Shown piece after piece: positions 1 through 5,634 of a stretch of DNA of 10,037 bases. Origin of the DNA: Euryarchaeota archaeon UBA33 (GTDB taxonomy: Archaea > Thermoplasmatota > E2 > DHVEG-1). A program made the translations under genes and the position numbers. The number at the start of each line of letters is the position of its first letter. Positions within the stretch are counted from its first letter, which is position 1. Below the pieces are notes generated by a model, which saw only the letters and a program-made list of their open reading frames with translations, was not told the origin of the DNA and ran no database searches. The stretch is from positions 44,174 through 54,210 of the forward strand of contig DAYE01000048.1 in assembly GCA_002506745.1 (NCBI GenBank), given 5' to 3'.

Positions 1-18
1 AGAACATCCGAAATCTGG

Positions 19-306
19 ATGAAAAAAGATGTTGGAACTTTAATTGAGGAATTGGGTAGTCCTAATGCTACTAATAGGTTTCATGCTGCATTTTTTTTAG
101 GGATCAAGAAAGAAAAGAGCGCGGTAAACGCATTGATAGAAGCACTGCATGACGGAGACGGTAATGTGGTTGCAAATGTAATCTATGCTCTTGGTGAAAT
201 TGGCGATCCTCAAGCACTAGAACCTCTGCGGAAACTGAATGATGCTGGCGTTGAAAAACTACGAAGAATAGCGATTGAAAAACTCAGACAAATCAAAGGA
301 TCATAA
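19..306 (+). CDS. Small HEAT-repeat protein (possibly the C-terminal part of a longer one)
   Basis: The 95-residue product is built from short paired helices typical of HEAT / PBS-lyase-like repeats. Roughly residues 4-32, 33-63 and 64-93 form two to three units; the clearest is around residues 50-70, with the pattern NVIYALGEIGDPQALEPL. Such repeats form curved protein-binding scaffolds; some relatives are bilin lyase subunits, but nothing here indicates that reaction, so the role is probably protein-protein interaction. The start is uncertain. The frame stays open from the window edge to the ATG at 19 (six codons, no stop), and no good ribosome-binding site precedes that ATG. The gene may therefore begin outside the window, making this only its C-terminal end. 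It has no signal peptide or membrane segment. A T-rich run at 386-400 probably ends its transcript. Family confidence is good; start confidence is low. Confidence 0.75.
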   Translation: MKKDVGTLIEELGSPNATNRFHAAFFLGIKKEKSAVNALIEALHDGDGNVVANVIYALGEIGDPQALEPLRKLNDAGVEKLRRIAIEKLRQIKGS

Positions 307-385
307 TATAAATATTCAATTAATTACGACAGATAAACTGGATATTTAATCCTGCAATGAAAAGTCTTTTGCTAAGAATCAACTA

Positions 386-400
386 TTTTCTCTTTTTTTT
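386..400 (+). terminator. T-rich archaeal-type terminator after the HEAT-repeat gene
   Basis: A pyrimidine tract ends in eight consecutive T (393-400), about 80 bp past the HEAT gene stop. Archaeal RNA polymerase terminates at T-runs without needing a hairpin. The call rests on position and composition only. Confidence 0.45.
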
Positions 401-428
401 GTCATTTGATTCGCTCAAAAAAATGACA
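400..428 (+). promoter_or_regulatory. Perfect 8-bp inverted repeat upstream of the Lrp-like gene (candidate operator)
   Basis: TGTCATTT (400-407) and AAATGACA (421-428) are exact reverse complements separated by 13 bp. The centres of the arms are 21 bp apart, about two helical turns, which suits a dimeric or higher-order DNA-binding protein. The repeat lies just upstream of the TATA-like element at 442-450 of an Lrp/AsnC-type regulator, and Lrp-family genes are often autoregulated. It could instead be a hairpin in the tail of the HEAT transcript. Binding by the adjacent regulator is inference. Confidence 0.4.
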
Positions 429-441
429 TTTTAAGGATATG

Positions 442-485
442 TTTTTAAAGAAGGAATTGCTCTATTATTATGATATTTAAGGGAG
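442..485 (+). promoter_or_regulatory. Promoter and ribosome-binding site of the Lrp-like gene
   Basis: A TATA-like TTTTTAAAG at 442-450 predicts a transcript start near 470-475. This gives a leader of about 20-25 nt that contains GGGAG (481-485), 10 nt before the ATG at 496. The spacing fits an archaeal promoter with a Shine-Dalgarno-led mRNA. Confidence 0.5.
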
Positions 486-495
486 TTAAAGGATT

Positions 496-1023
496 ATGGC
501 AAAAAGTAATACGGAAAGGATACAAGAAGATACTTTGAAGATACTTGCTGAGCTTCAGAAAAACGCTAAGGAAAATATAGACACGATTGCAAAACGCTGT
601 GGTTTCTCAAGACAAAAAGTATGGAAAGCCATCAAACAAATGGAAGCGGACCAGATGATTTGGGGATATACCGCAATTTTTGATGAAAAGAAAATTGGAC
701 AGAACCATTTTATATTGATGTTGAAAAGATCCTCGAAACAACTTAAAGAAGGAACAACTGATAGAATCATTTCAAGAAGAGGAGAAGATATTATGAGCGA
801 AATAGGGGGTACTATTGAAACCAGTGCTTATGTCCATGGTGATTACGACTGGTTTGTTACGTTCAATGCTAAAGATATTATACAAGCAAAAAAATATTCT
901 GATACGTTGACTCAATTACATCCTGGTGAAATCGAGAAGATAACGCTTCTACAGACATTGTTGTTTATTAAAAAACAGTATATCTTGAATCCAGATAGAA
1001 AGAAGCTGAAAGATATTGTATAA
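496..1023 (+). CDS. Lrp/AsnC-family transcriptional regulator
   Basis: The 175-residue protein has the two-domain layout of Lrp/AsnC (feast/famine) regulators. Residues about 12-50 form a helix-turn-helix; IDTIAKRCGFSRQKVWKAIK contains the turn and recognition helix. It is followed by the family linker IWGYTAIFD (55-63). Residues about 70-165 match the RAM / AsnC C-terminal ligand-sensing domain, including GDYDWFV (115-121), which aligns with the conserved G-x-Y/F-D motif of the effector-binding interface. Lrp proteins form dimers and octamers and often respond to amino acids. At 175 residues it is slightly longer than the usual 140-165; the extra length appears to be a charged insertion around residues 78-98 and a basic tail. 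The ligand and targets cannot be read from the sequence; the peptidase and threonine deaminase genes in the window are plausible but unproven targets. An 8-bp inverted repeat just upstream could be an autoregulatory site. Confidence 0.85.
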   Translation: MAKSNTERIQEDTLKILAELQKNAKENIDTIAKRCGFSRQKVWKAIKQMEADQMIWGYTAIFDEKKIGQNHFILMLKRSSKQLKEGTTDRIISRRGEDIMSEIGGTIETSAYVHGDYDWFVTFNAKDIIQAKKYSDTLTQLHPGEIEKITLLQTLLFIKKQYILNPDRKKLKDIV

Positions 1024-1049
1024 ACCGTGTTAATGCTTGTCTGAACCAC

Positions 1050-1058
1050 TTATATAAA
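1050..1058 (+). promoter_or_regulatory. TATA box in the intergenic region, for a possible small RNA
   Basis: TTATATAAA is the closest match to the archaeal TATA consensus in this gap, and no protein-coding gene on this strand follows it before 3998. The predicted start is about 1078-1082, just where the base composition becomes GC-richer. Confidence 0.45.
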
Positions 1059-1078
1059 CATAACTATTTTTAGGTTAT

Positions 1079-1188
1079 CGGGCTTTTAACCTCAAGCAGA
1101 GCTTCCCGGTGTGGGCGTTATGAGATGTCGTTCTGACGTCTATTTCCTTCTTTGTAGATTGGATAGATGAGAATTTTTTTCTTTTTTT
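1079..1188 (+). ncRNA. Candidate structured small RNA of unknown family
   Basis: The stretch from about 1079 to 1141 is clearly richer in G and C than its AT-rich flanks, yet it encodes no convincing protein. It can form small hairpins: AAGC/GCTT (1094-1097 with 1101-1104), CCC/GGG (1105-1107 with 1113-1115), and a 7-bp stem at 1123-1129 with 1135-1141 that includes one G-U pair and a 5-nt loop. A TATA box lies about 25 bp upstream, and the transcript could end at the T-run 1174-1188, giving about 100 nt. I could not fit it to tRNA, 5S rRNA, or C/D or H/ACA guide RNA: box C (RUGAUGA) is absent and there is no ACA tail in the right context. It might simply be the 3' untranslated region of the Lrp-like gene. 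Boundaries are approximate. Confidence 0.3.
1174..1188 (+). terminator. T-run terminator downstream of the Lrp-like gene and candidate RNA
   Basis: Two runs of seven T are interrupted by a single C, the strongest T-rich element on the plus strand in this gap. It would end the candidate small RNA and any read-through from the Lrp-like gene. Confidence 0.5.
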
Positions 1189-1233
1189 AAAACTCTGTTT
1201 TACCTGTATGAAAAAATGTTTATATGTTCATTT

Positions 1234-1247
1234 AAAAAAAAAGAAAA
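1234..1247 (-). terminator. T-run terminator of the carboxypeptidase gene
   Basis: Read on the minus strand this is TTTTCTTTTTTTTT, starting about 12 nt after the carboxypeptidase stop codon. It is a typical hairpin-free archaeal terminator. Confidence 0.55.
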
Positions 1248-1258
1248 TAGAGGGGTGT

Positions 1259-3304
1259 TTAGTACCCCAATAGTTGTCGTAGCACTGGGAACGAATGTGG
1301 AAAACGCTCGAAGAGGTGCTCAAGCAACTGCAGGAACAGGAATCGGAATTGGTATGCACTGTCCTTTGGCATCGTGATGGATAAGGGATCTGACCAGTCG
1401 CTCTCGCCACCATAGATGTCTTTTGCTTTTACTTTCACGTTGTATGTTCCTTTGGTGGTCCATGATTTCTGAGCGCTTGCTTGAACTCCTGAAGTAAATG
1501 GCCCGAGCCATTCACTGATATTTCCGTCACCCCAGTCCCACATATAATACACTGAATCCCCCTCAGGGTCAACAGTAGTTGTTCGATACAGATTAAGAGA
1601 CCCTGGTTTTCCTTTGACGGGTCCACTAGGTTTTTCTGGTGTATTTGGCGCTTCGTTTTCTGACTTGACCGTAATATGGATGATTGGGCTGTACCACCAG
1701 GACTGTCCAAATATTTCTTCGATACCATCGGTTCCTTCTAATGATTCGTAATAAGTATCATTGGTTCGTTCTTTGATGAGTCTCAAATACGGGTTGCTTA
1801 GATAGACATCTGGTCGTAATACGTTTTTATAGACTTGATCGACCTGTGCTTTTGCGACGAAATAATATTCTCCTGGGATGGTAAACACAAGTCCTTCCTG
1901 GTAGGTTGTGCCGTCTGTGTGTCCATTCATTGCGTTGTCCCATCCGGTACCCCCAATGTAATCGCCACTGTGTTCATCATAGTCTGTTGTTGTATATGTC
2001 CATGTTTGGACAGGATTCGGGTTGTTCCCGTATTGGAGGTAAGTATGGTCGACAACCATGCTTCCGTTCACCTGCCAGGTGAAGTTGACTGGTGTGTTGG
2101 TGAAAATAACAACATGGTTTTGGACGCTGTCAGATTGCCAGCGAAGGTAGGGTTGTGCTAAATCGGTCTGGTGTAAGATCACCCGACGGACTTCAGCGCC
2201 ATAGCGAGCGACGGTATCGTTCCCAAAGGTGTCTTGGCTCGGATTCTTTGTGTTTGACATTTCCGGTGAAAGCCAGAGCACTCCTGCTCCATAATAATTC
2301 CCATAGGTTTCATCAGCGACATATGGGTCTTCGACTGGGTTTTTTTCAACATCTGCACCATACACCCATGGGCCTATTCCCCCACCGACCGTATAACCTA
2401 CCGTATCAGGTATGGTTCCGATGCTATATTTATCCAGGTTTCCTCCGTAATCACCCATATAATCGCCTAATCGAAGGCTTGATGCATCACAGAAGTAGAA
2501 ATCGGGTGGAGCATATTTATATGAATATCCCGTAATCGGACTTGTTCCAACGATGCTGCGATGGGTGCTCCCCCAGGGATATAGTAACAGTCGAGCGCCA
2601 CCATGGAAGTCAGCTCCCAGTCGAATTGTATGATTGTCAACAAATGCATGGAGAGTTTTTCCGTTAACGCTTGCCCAAATCCCTCCTGTCGGTTCACCCG
2701 AATCCCAAGCCATGTCTGCCTCTCTGTTTAAATCCCAATTATGGGAATCGTACCGTTGATCATGATCAAATCCATAGGGGTTATGTGATGCTTCTATGTA
2801 GATTTCTCTGTTGTCGATGAGCCAACGGAGCCAGTCTTTTGAATAAGAGGGGCTAGGCTCGTCGGTGAATGCCATGCGCATGAGCCAATCGGTAAACCAG
2901 AACATTCCAATGGTTCCGACGGTTTCGTCACCATGTGGGCCACCTAGGAAAAGAACCTCTGGCTTGTGTAATCCGAGTGATTCGTTTGTGATTCGGATAT
3001 AATAGTCATCATAGCCGTTTGGGATCGTCCCGGTGTTGTACAGGACGTTTGCTTTGAAGACTTCGATGTACTCTGGATATTGGGTTTCAAGCGCTTGGTA
3101 CCAGCCGATAAGCTGAGCATAGGTTGTTGGTTTGTTATACCAGCTCGGACCGAAGTTGCTGATATCTTTGGTATCTTGGTCGGGTTGTGTGGTAATTGTT
3201 TGTTTTTGCATATCATGTGAATATGCAGAAGTCGGCAGGATAGTGGTAAGGAGCGTTATGGCTACAATACCAGAAATTATTATTTTTATGAAATGTTTCT
3301 TCAT
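1259..3304 (-). CDS. Secreted M14-family zinc carboxypeptidase with C-terminal PKD domain
   Basis: The 681-residue protein starts with a Sec signal peptide (two Lys, a hydrophobic core at 6-24, likely cleavage after ALPTSA-type residue 27). The M14 metallocarboxypeptidase domain spans about 58-385. Zinc ligands fit PHGDE (His124, Glu127) and DFHGG (His234); WDLNRE (190-195) supplies the substrate-binding Asn193-Arg194 pair; Glu348 in WLSPEMS is the likely catalytic base. A beta-rich region (about 390-545) follows, then a PKD domain (about 555-645) with the hallmark WDWGDG (589-594). It should remove C-terminal amino acids from peptides outside the cell. The last 30 residues form a hydrophobic/basic tail ending RFPHSFPVLRQLLGY, which is neither PKD nor a classic transmembrane anchor and may be a sorting or anchoring signal. 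The start is supported by GGGGA 5 nt upstream and by the signal peptide. Family confidence is high; the peptide specificity is unknown. Confidence 0.88.
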   Translation of the reverse strand: MKKHFIKIIISGIVAITLLTTILPTSAYSHDMQKQTITTQPDQDTKDISNFGPSWYNKPTTYAQLIGWYQALETQYPEYIEVFKANVLYNTGTIPNGYDDYYIRITNESLGLHKPEVLFLGGPHGDETVGTIGMFWFTDWLMRMAFTDEPSPSYSKDWLRWLIDNREIYIEASHNPYGFDHDQRYDSHNWDLNREADMAWDSGEPTGGIWASVNGKTLHAFVDNHTIRLGADFHGGARLLLYPWGSTHRSIVGTSPITGYSYKYAPPDFYFCDASSLRLGDYMGDYGGNLDKYSIGTIPDTVGYTVGGGIGPWVYGADVEKNPVEDPYVADETYGNYYGAGVLWLSPEMSNTKNPSQDTFGNDTVARYGAEVRRVILHQTDLAQPYLRWQSDSVQNHVVIFTNTPVNFTWQVNGSMVVDHTYLQYGNNPNPVQTWTYTTTDYDEHSGDYIGGTGWDNAMNGHTDGTTYQEGLVFTIPGEYYFVAKAQVDQVYKNVLRPDVYLSNPYLRLIKERTNDTYYESLEGTDGIEEIFGQSWWYSPIIHITVKSENEAPNTPEKPSGPVKGKPGSLNLYRTTTVDPEGDSVYYMWDWGDGNISEWLGPFTSGVQASAQKSWTTKGTYNVKVKAKDIYGGESDWSDPLSITMPKDSAYQFRFLFLQLLEHLFERFPHSFPVLRQLLGY

Positions 3305-3308
3305 AATA

Positions 3309-3357
3309 TCCCCACATGTAAATATACCCCCTTCAGATATAAAACTTTCTATAAATT
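3309..3357 (-). promoter_or_regulatory. Promoter and ribosome-binding site of the carboxypeptidase gene
   Basis: Two TATA-like elements read on the minus strand: TTTATAG (within 3349-3357) and TTTTATATC (3336-3344). The first would start transcription near 3325-3330, leaving a leader of about 22 nt that includes GGGGA (3309-3313) just before the ATG; the second would give a very short leader. A separate promoter here suggests that the peptidase is not simply co-transcribed with the upstream CBS gene 72 bp away. Confidence 0.45.
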
Positions 3358-3376
3358 ACTAGTGGACGGATTTACT

Positions 3377-3886
3377 CTACGATACTTCTCTTTTTTCCTT
3401 CTGATTCGTATAAGCCATATGCTTCGAATATTCCTGGATAATACGCTTTAAAGAAATCTCGCCGATGAGCTGACCATAGTCATCGACAACGGGGATGAGT
3501 TTAATTTTCTGCTCTTTCATTTTCGCTAGAATGTCTCTGATTTTTTCATCTGGGGATGCCGTGACTGGTTTTTTTGACATAATTTCTTCAGCGGTGAGAG
3601 GTATACCAAATTGAAGTGATCGAGAATCAGGGCTGTCAAAGGATTGGGACGAGGTCAACGGTGGAGAAAAAAACGCAATCGTATCGGATTGAGTAATAAC
3701 ACCAACGAGTTGTGTCGGTTCTTTACTATCCATCACCCACACATGATCTCTGTTATTCAAGCAGGAAAGCACGCGTGCAACTTCAGCTTTCTCTTCGATT
3801 TGGGGGATCTCAGATTTCGCAGTCTGCATAATTTCTTTTACCTTCGTCTCGTAGAAAACTGTTATAGATTTTTCTTTCTCACACAT
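3377..3886 (-). CDS. Two-CBS-domain protein
   Basis: The 169-residue soluble protein is a tandem CBS pair (Bateman module). CBS1 covers about residues 14-72, ending with LVGVITQSDTI (60-70); CBS2 covers about 98-155, beginning with AEEIMSKKPVTASPDEKIRDIL and ending with LIGEISLKRII (140-150). A Ser-rich linker (72-97) connects them. CBS pairs bind adenine nucleotides such as AMP, ATP or S-adenosylmethionine and regulate partner enzymes, channels or transporters. No catalytic or DNA-binding domain is fused to this one, so it likely acts on a separate partner. It is divergent from the antiporter gene with 111 bp between starts, which makes that transporter a candidate partner. The TATA element lies so close to the ATG that the mRNA would be nearly leaderless, and no Shine-Dalgarno sequence is visible. 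Confidence 0.85.
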   Translation of the reverse strand: MCEKEKSITVFYETKVKEIMQTAKSEIPQIEEKAEVARVLSCLNNRDHVWVMDSKEPTQLVGVITQSDTIAFFSPPLTSSQSFDSPDSRSLQFGIPLTAEEIMSKKPVTASPDEKIRDILAKMKEQKIKLIPVVDDYGQLIGEISLKRIIQEYSKHMAYTNQKEKREVS

Positions 3887-3913
3887 CTACAATCAGAACG
3901 AATTCATCTTAGA

Positions 3914-3923
3914 ATATTTAAAA
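3914..3923 (-). promoter_or_regulatory. TATA box of the CBS-domain gene
   Basis: Minus-strand TTTTAAATAT lies about 30 bp from the ATG at 3886, predicting a transcript start only about 5 nt before it. No ribosome-binding site is visible in between, consistent with a leaderless mRNA. Confidence 0.45.
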
Positions 3924-3946
3924 CCTCTGAGGAATAAATCGCATGC

Positions 3947-3977
3947 TTTTATATACGCGTTTTATATACGTTATACG
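3947..3977 (+). promoter_or_regulatory. Tandem TATA elements upstream of the antiporter gene
   Basis: TTTTATATACG occurs twice with a 13-bp period (3947-3957 and 3960-3970), followed by a partial TTATACG (3971-3977). The upstream copy predicts a start near 3979 and the downstream copy one near 3992. Transcripts would have either about 18 nt of leader or almost none before the ATG at 3998. This suggests two overlapping promoters or a repeated operator. Confidence 0.45.
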
Positions 3978-3997
3978 ATCAATGGGATGCTTGCTCT

Positions 3998-5560
3998 ATG
4001 CTGCTTGAAATTACATTAGCGATTATATTTGCTAAGATTTTCAGCACTGCATTTGAAAAGATAAAACAACCTGGAGTCATTGGAGAAATCATTGCGGGAA
4101 TTATCCTGGGTCCTTGTTGCATCGGATTATTATCTGGATCATCTGTGTCTCTCTTGGATACCTCTGTTTTTAAATTCACCCTCGATTTAACATCCCCGGA
4201 GTTTAAAGAAATCGCTTTTATCGGTGTGGTGTTTCTGTTGTTTATTGTTGGACTTGAGACGAATCTGAGTGATCTGAAAAAAACACGAAAAACAGGAATA
4301 TCAGTTGGTGTCTGTGGGATTATTATTCCTTTTCTTATTGGTTGTCTTATTGGACAATTGTTTCATTTAACTCTTGTTCAGAGTATGGCAATCGGCACGA
4401 TTTTTTTAGCGACCTCGACAACAATTGCCATTAGAATTCTTTCCGATATGGATTTATTGTCATCTCGTGTTGGGTTAACATTACGAACCGCGTTGGTGAT
4501 AAATGATGTCCTTGCCATGATATTTTTTGCTTTGGTATTTGGAGTCGGCAACTCTTTTGTTCTTCTGTTTCAGATATCTCTTTTTTTCGTACTCACCATC
4601 GTTGTTGGTTTTCTCGTTGTTCGATATTCGGTGAATAGGAATACGAAACGTCATACCCCTACTATTGTTATCACGATAGGCTTAGGCATTTGTTTTTTAT
4701 TTGCAGCATTTGCAGAGAATATGGGACTTACTGCGGTTATTGGTGCGTTTATCGCTGGTATTTTTTTCAAAAAAACGCCACAGGCCGGAACCCTCGCTGA
4801 ATACATCAAAACCGTTGGCTATGCATTTTTTGTCCCCTTGTTTTTTGTATGGGTTGGAGCAAGCTTTAACTTTTTATCTCTCTTTCAGTCAAATCAGTTA
4901 CAATCGCTTTTATTCTTCTGTGCTGTATTTATTGTCTTTGGGATGCTTGGAAATTTCCTTGGAAGCACAATAGGAGCACGGATTTCTGGGTTTAAACGAA
5001 GAGAAGCGATCAGTGTCGGCATCGGTATGATGCCGGTGATGGGAGTTGCGCTGATCATTGTCTCAACAGGGATAGACCGGGGTATTTTTGGTGACCCAGG
5101 TGGTTTTCTTGCGAATCAAATGAGAACAGCAACCCTCTTCCTGATATTCACCAGTTGTCTGATCTCTCCTATATTACTCAAACGGAGCATGGGATCTCCT
5201 TTGGGGAAAAAATTTGGAAAAACGAAAACAAAGCTTTCATCTTATCATCATCCTCACTGTGCAGAATGTTTCTCAGCCTTACGATTGGACTCTGCGGATA
5301 ATAAATGGTACTGTGATACTTGTCAAAGATATATGGAGATACGAAAAAAGACTCCTGTGTATAGCAAAGAAAAAACAGATAGGCGTATCAAATACATTAT
5401 AGGAGCGGGTACTATTCTCTTATGTGGGTATGTGATTCAAAGTTCTATAAATATGACGTTGTTTGAAAAAGTTTCAGCGATCATTGGGGTCTTTCTCGGG
5501 ACAACACTTGCTTTCTTCGCATTGAAGCTTCTTTTTTCAACCCAAAAAACCATGAGCTGA
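3998..5560 (+). CDS. CPA-family cation/proton antiporter with a C-terminal zinc ribbon and membrane hairpin
   Basis: The 520-residue integral membrane protein resembles KefB/NapA-type Na+/H+ (or K+/H+) exchangers. The exchanger domain covers about residues 1-397 with many hydrophobic segments. Family marks include PGVIGEIIAGIILGP (25-39), FIVGLETNLSDL (82-93) and the ion-binding Asn169-Asp170 in ALVINDVLA. The ND rather than DD pair resembles exchangers considered electroneutral, but that is family knowledge applied by analogy. The C-terminus is unusual: instead of the TrkA-N/RCK nucleotide-binding domain of Kef proteins, it has a short zinc-ribbon-like module with Cys421-x2-Cys424 and Cys439-x2-Cys442, followed by two more predicted membrane segments (about 464-484 and 492-513). 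No frameshift is needed to read through. The divergent CBS protein might provide the nucleotide sensing that this protein lacks. Ion specificity cannot be determined from the sequence. Confidence 0.85.
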   Translation: MLLEITLAIIFAKIFSTAFEKIKQPGVIGEIIAGIILGPCCIGLLSGSSVSLLDTSVFKFTLDLTSPEFKEIAFIGVVFLLFIVGLETNLSDLKKTRKTGISVGVCGIIIPFLIGCLIGQLFHLTLVQSMAIGTIFLATSTTIAIRILSDMDLLSSRVGLTLRTALVINDVLAMIFFALVFGVGNSFVLLFQISLFFVLTIVVGFLVVRYSVNRNTKRHTPTIVITIGLGICFLFAAFAENMGLTAVIGAFIAGIFFKKTPQAGTLAEYIKTVGYAFFVPLFFVWVGASFNFLSLFQSNQLQSLLFFCAVFIVFGMLGNFLGSTIGARISGFKRREAISVGIGMMPVMGVALIIVSTGIDRGIFGDPGGFLANQMRTATLFLIFTSCLISPILLKRSMGSPLGKKFGKTKTKLSSYHHPHCAECFSALRLDSADNKWYCDTCQRYMEIRKKTPVYSKEKTDRRIKYIIGAGTILLCGYVIQSSINMTLFEKVSAIIGVFLGTTLAFFALKLLFSTQKTMS

Positions 5561-5569
5561 TTTTTTTTT
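5561..5569 (+). terminator. T-run terminator of the antiporter gene
   Basis: Nine T follow directly after the TGA stop codon of the antiporter gene. The next gene has its own TATA element, so this is probably a true transcript end. Confidence 0.5.
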
Positions 5570-5589
5570 ATCAGGATTTCTTCACTAAT

Positions 5590-5629
5590 CTTTAAATTTG
5601 GCAAAATCATTGACGATTGTGCAGAGGCG
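5590..5629 (+). promoter_or_regulatory. Promoter and ribosome-binding site of the alcohol dehydrogenase gene
   Basis: The TATA-like CTTTAAATTT (5590-5599) predicts a transcript start near 5620, and AGAGGCGG (5622-5629) sits 5 nt before the ATG at 5635. This geometry decides the start: a TTG at 5617 in the same frame would lie at or before the predicted start of the mRNA. Confidence 0.5.
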
Positions 5630-5634
5630 GATTT

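Noticed and set aside
1079..1160. tRNA, 5S rRNA or C/D guide RNA in the GC-richer patch
   Set aside because: There is no T-loop GGTTCRA element, no cloverleaf pairing, no 5S-like core, and no box C matching RUGAUGA paired with box D.
1120..1170. A 16-codon open frame in the intergenic region
   Set aside because: It has no convincing ribosome-binding site, no following gene that it could control as a leader peptide, and it overlaps the better-supported RNA hairpin at 1123-1141.
1835..2535. Open frames of 108 and 126 codons opposite the carboxypeptidase gene
   Set aside because: They lie fully within the conserved peptidase and beta-rich domains and show Cys/His/Arg-rich low-quality translations typical of antisense shadows.
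5617..5634. TTG start giving a 393-residue alcohol dehydrogenase
   Set aside because: The ribosome-binding site AGAGGCGG lies downstream of this TTG and is well placed for the ATG at 5635; the predicted transcript start is also at or after the TTG.
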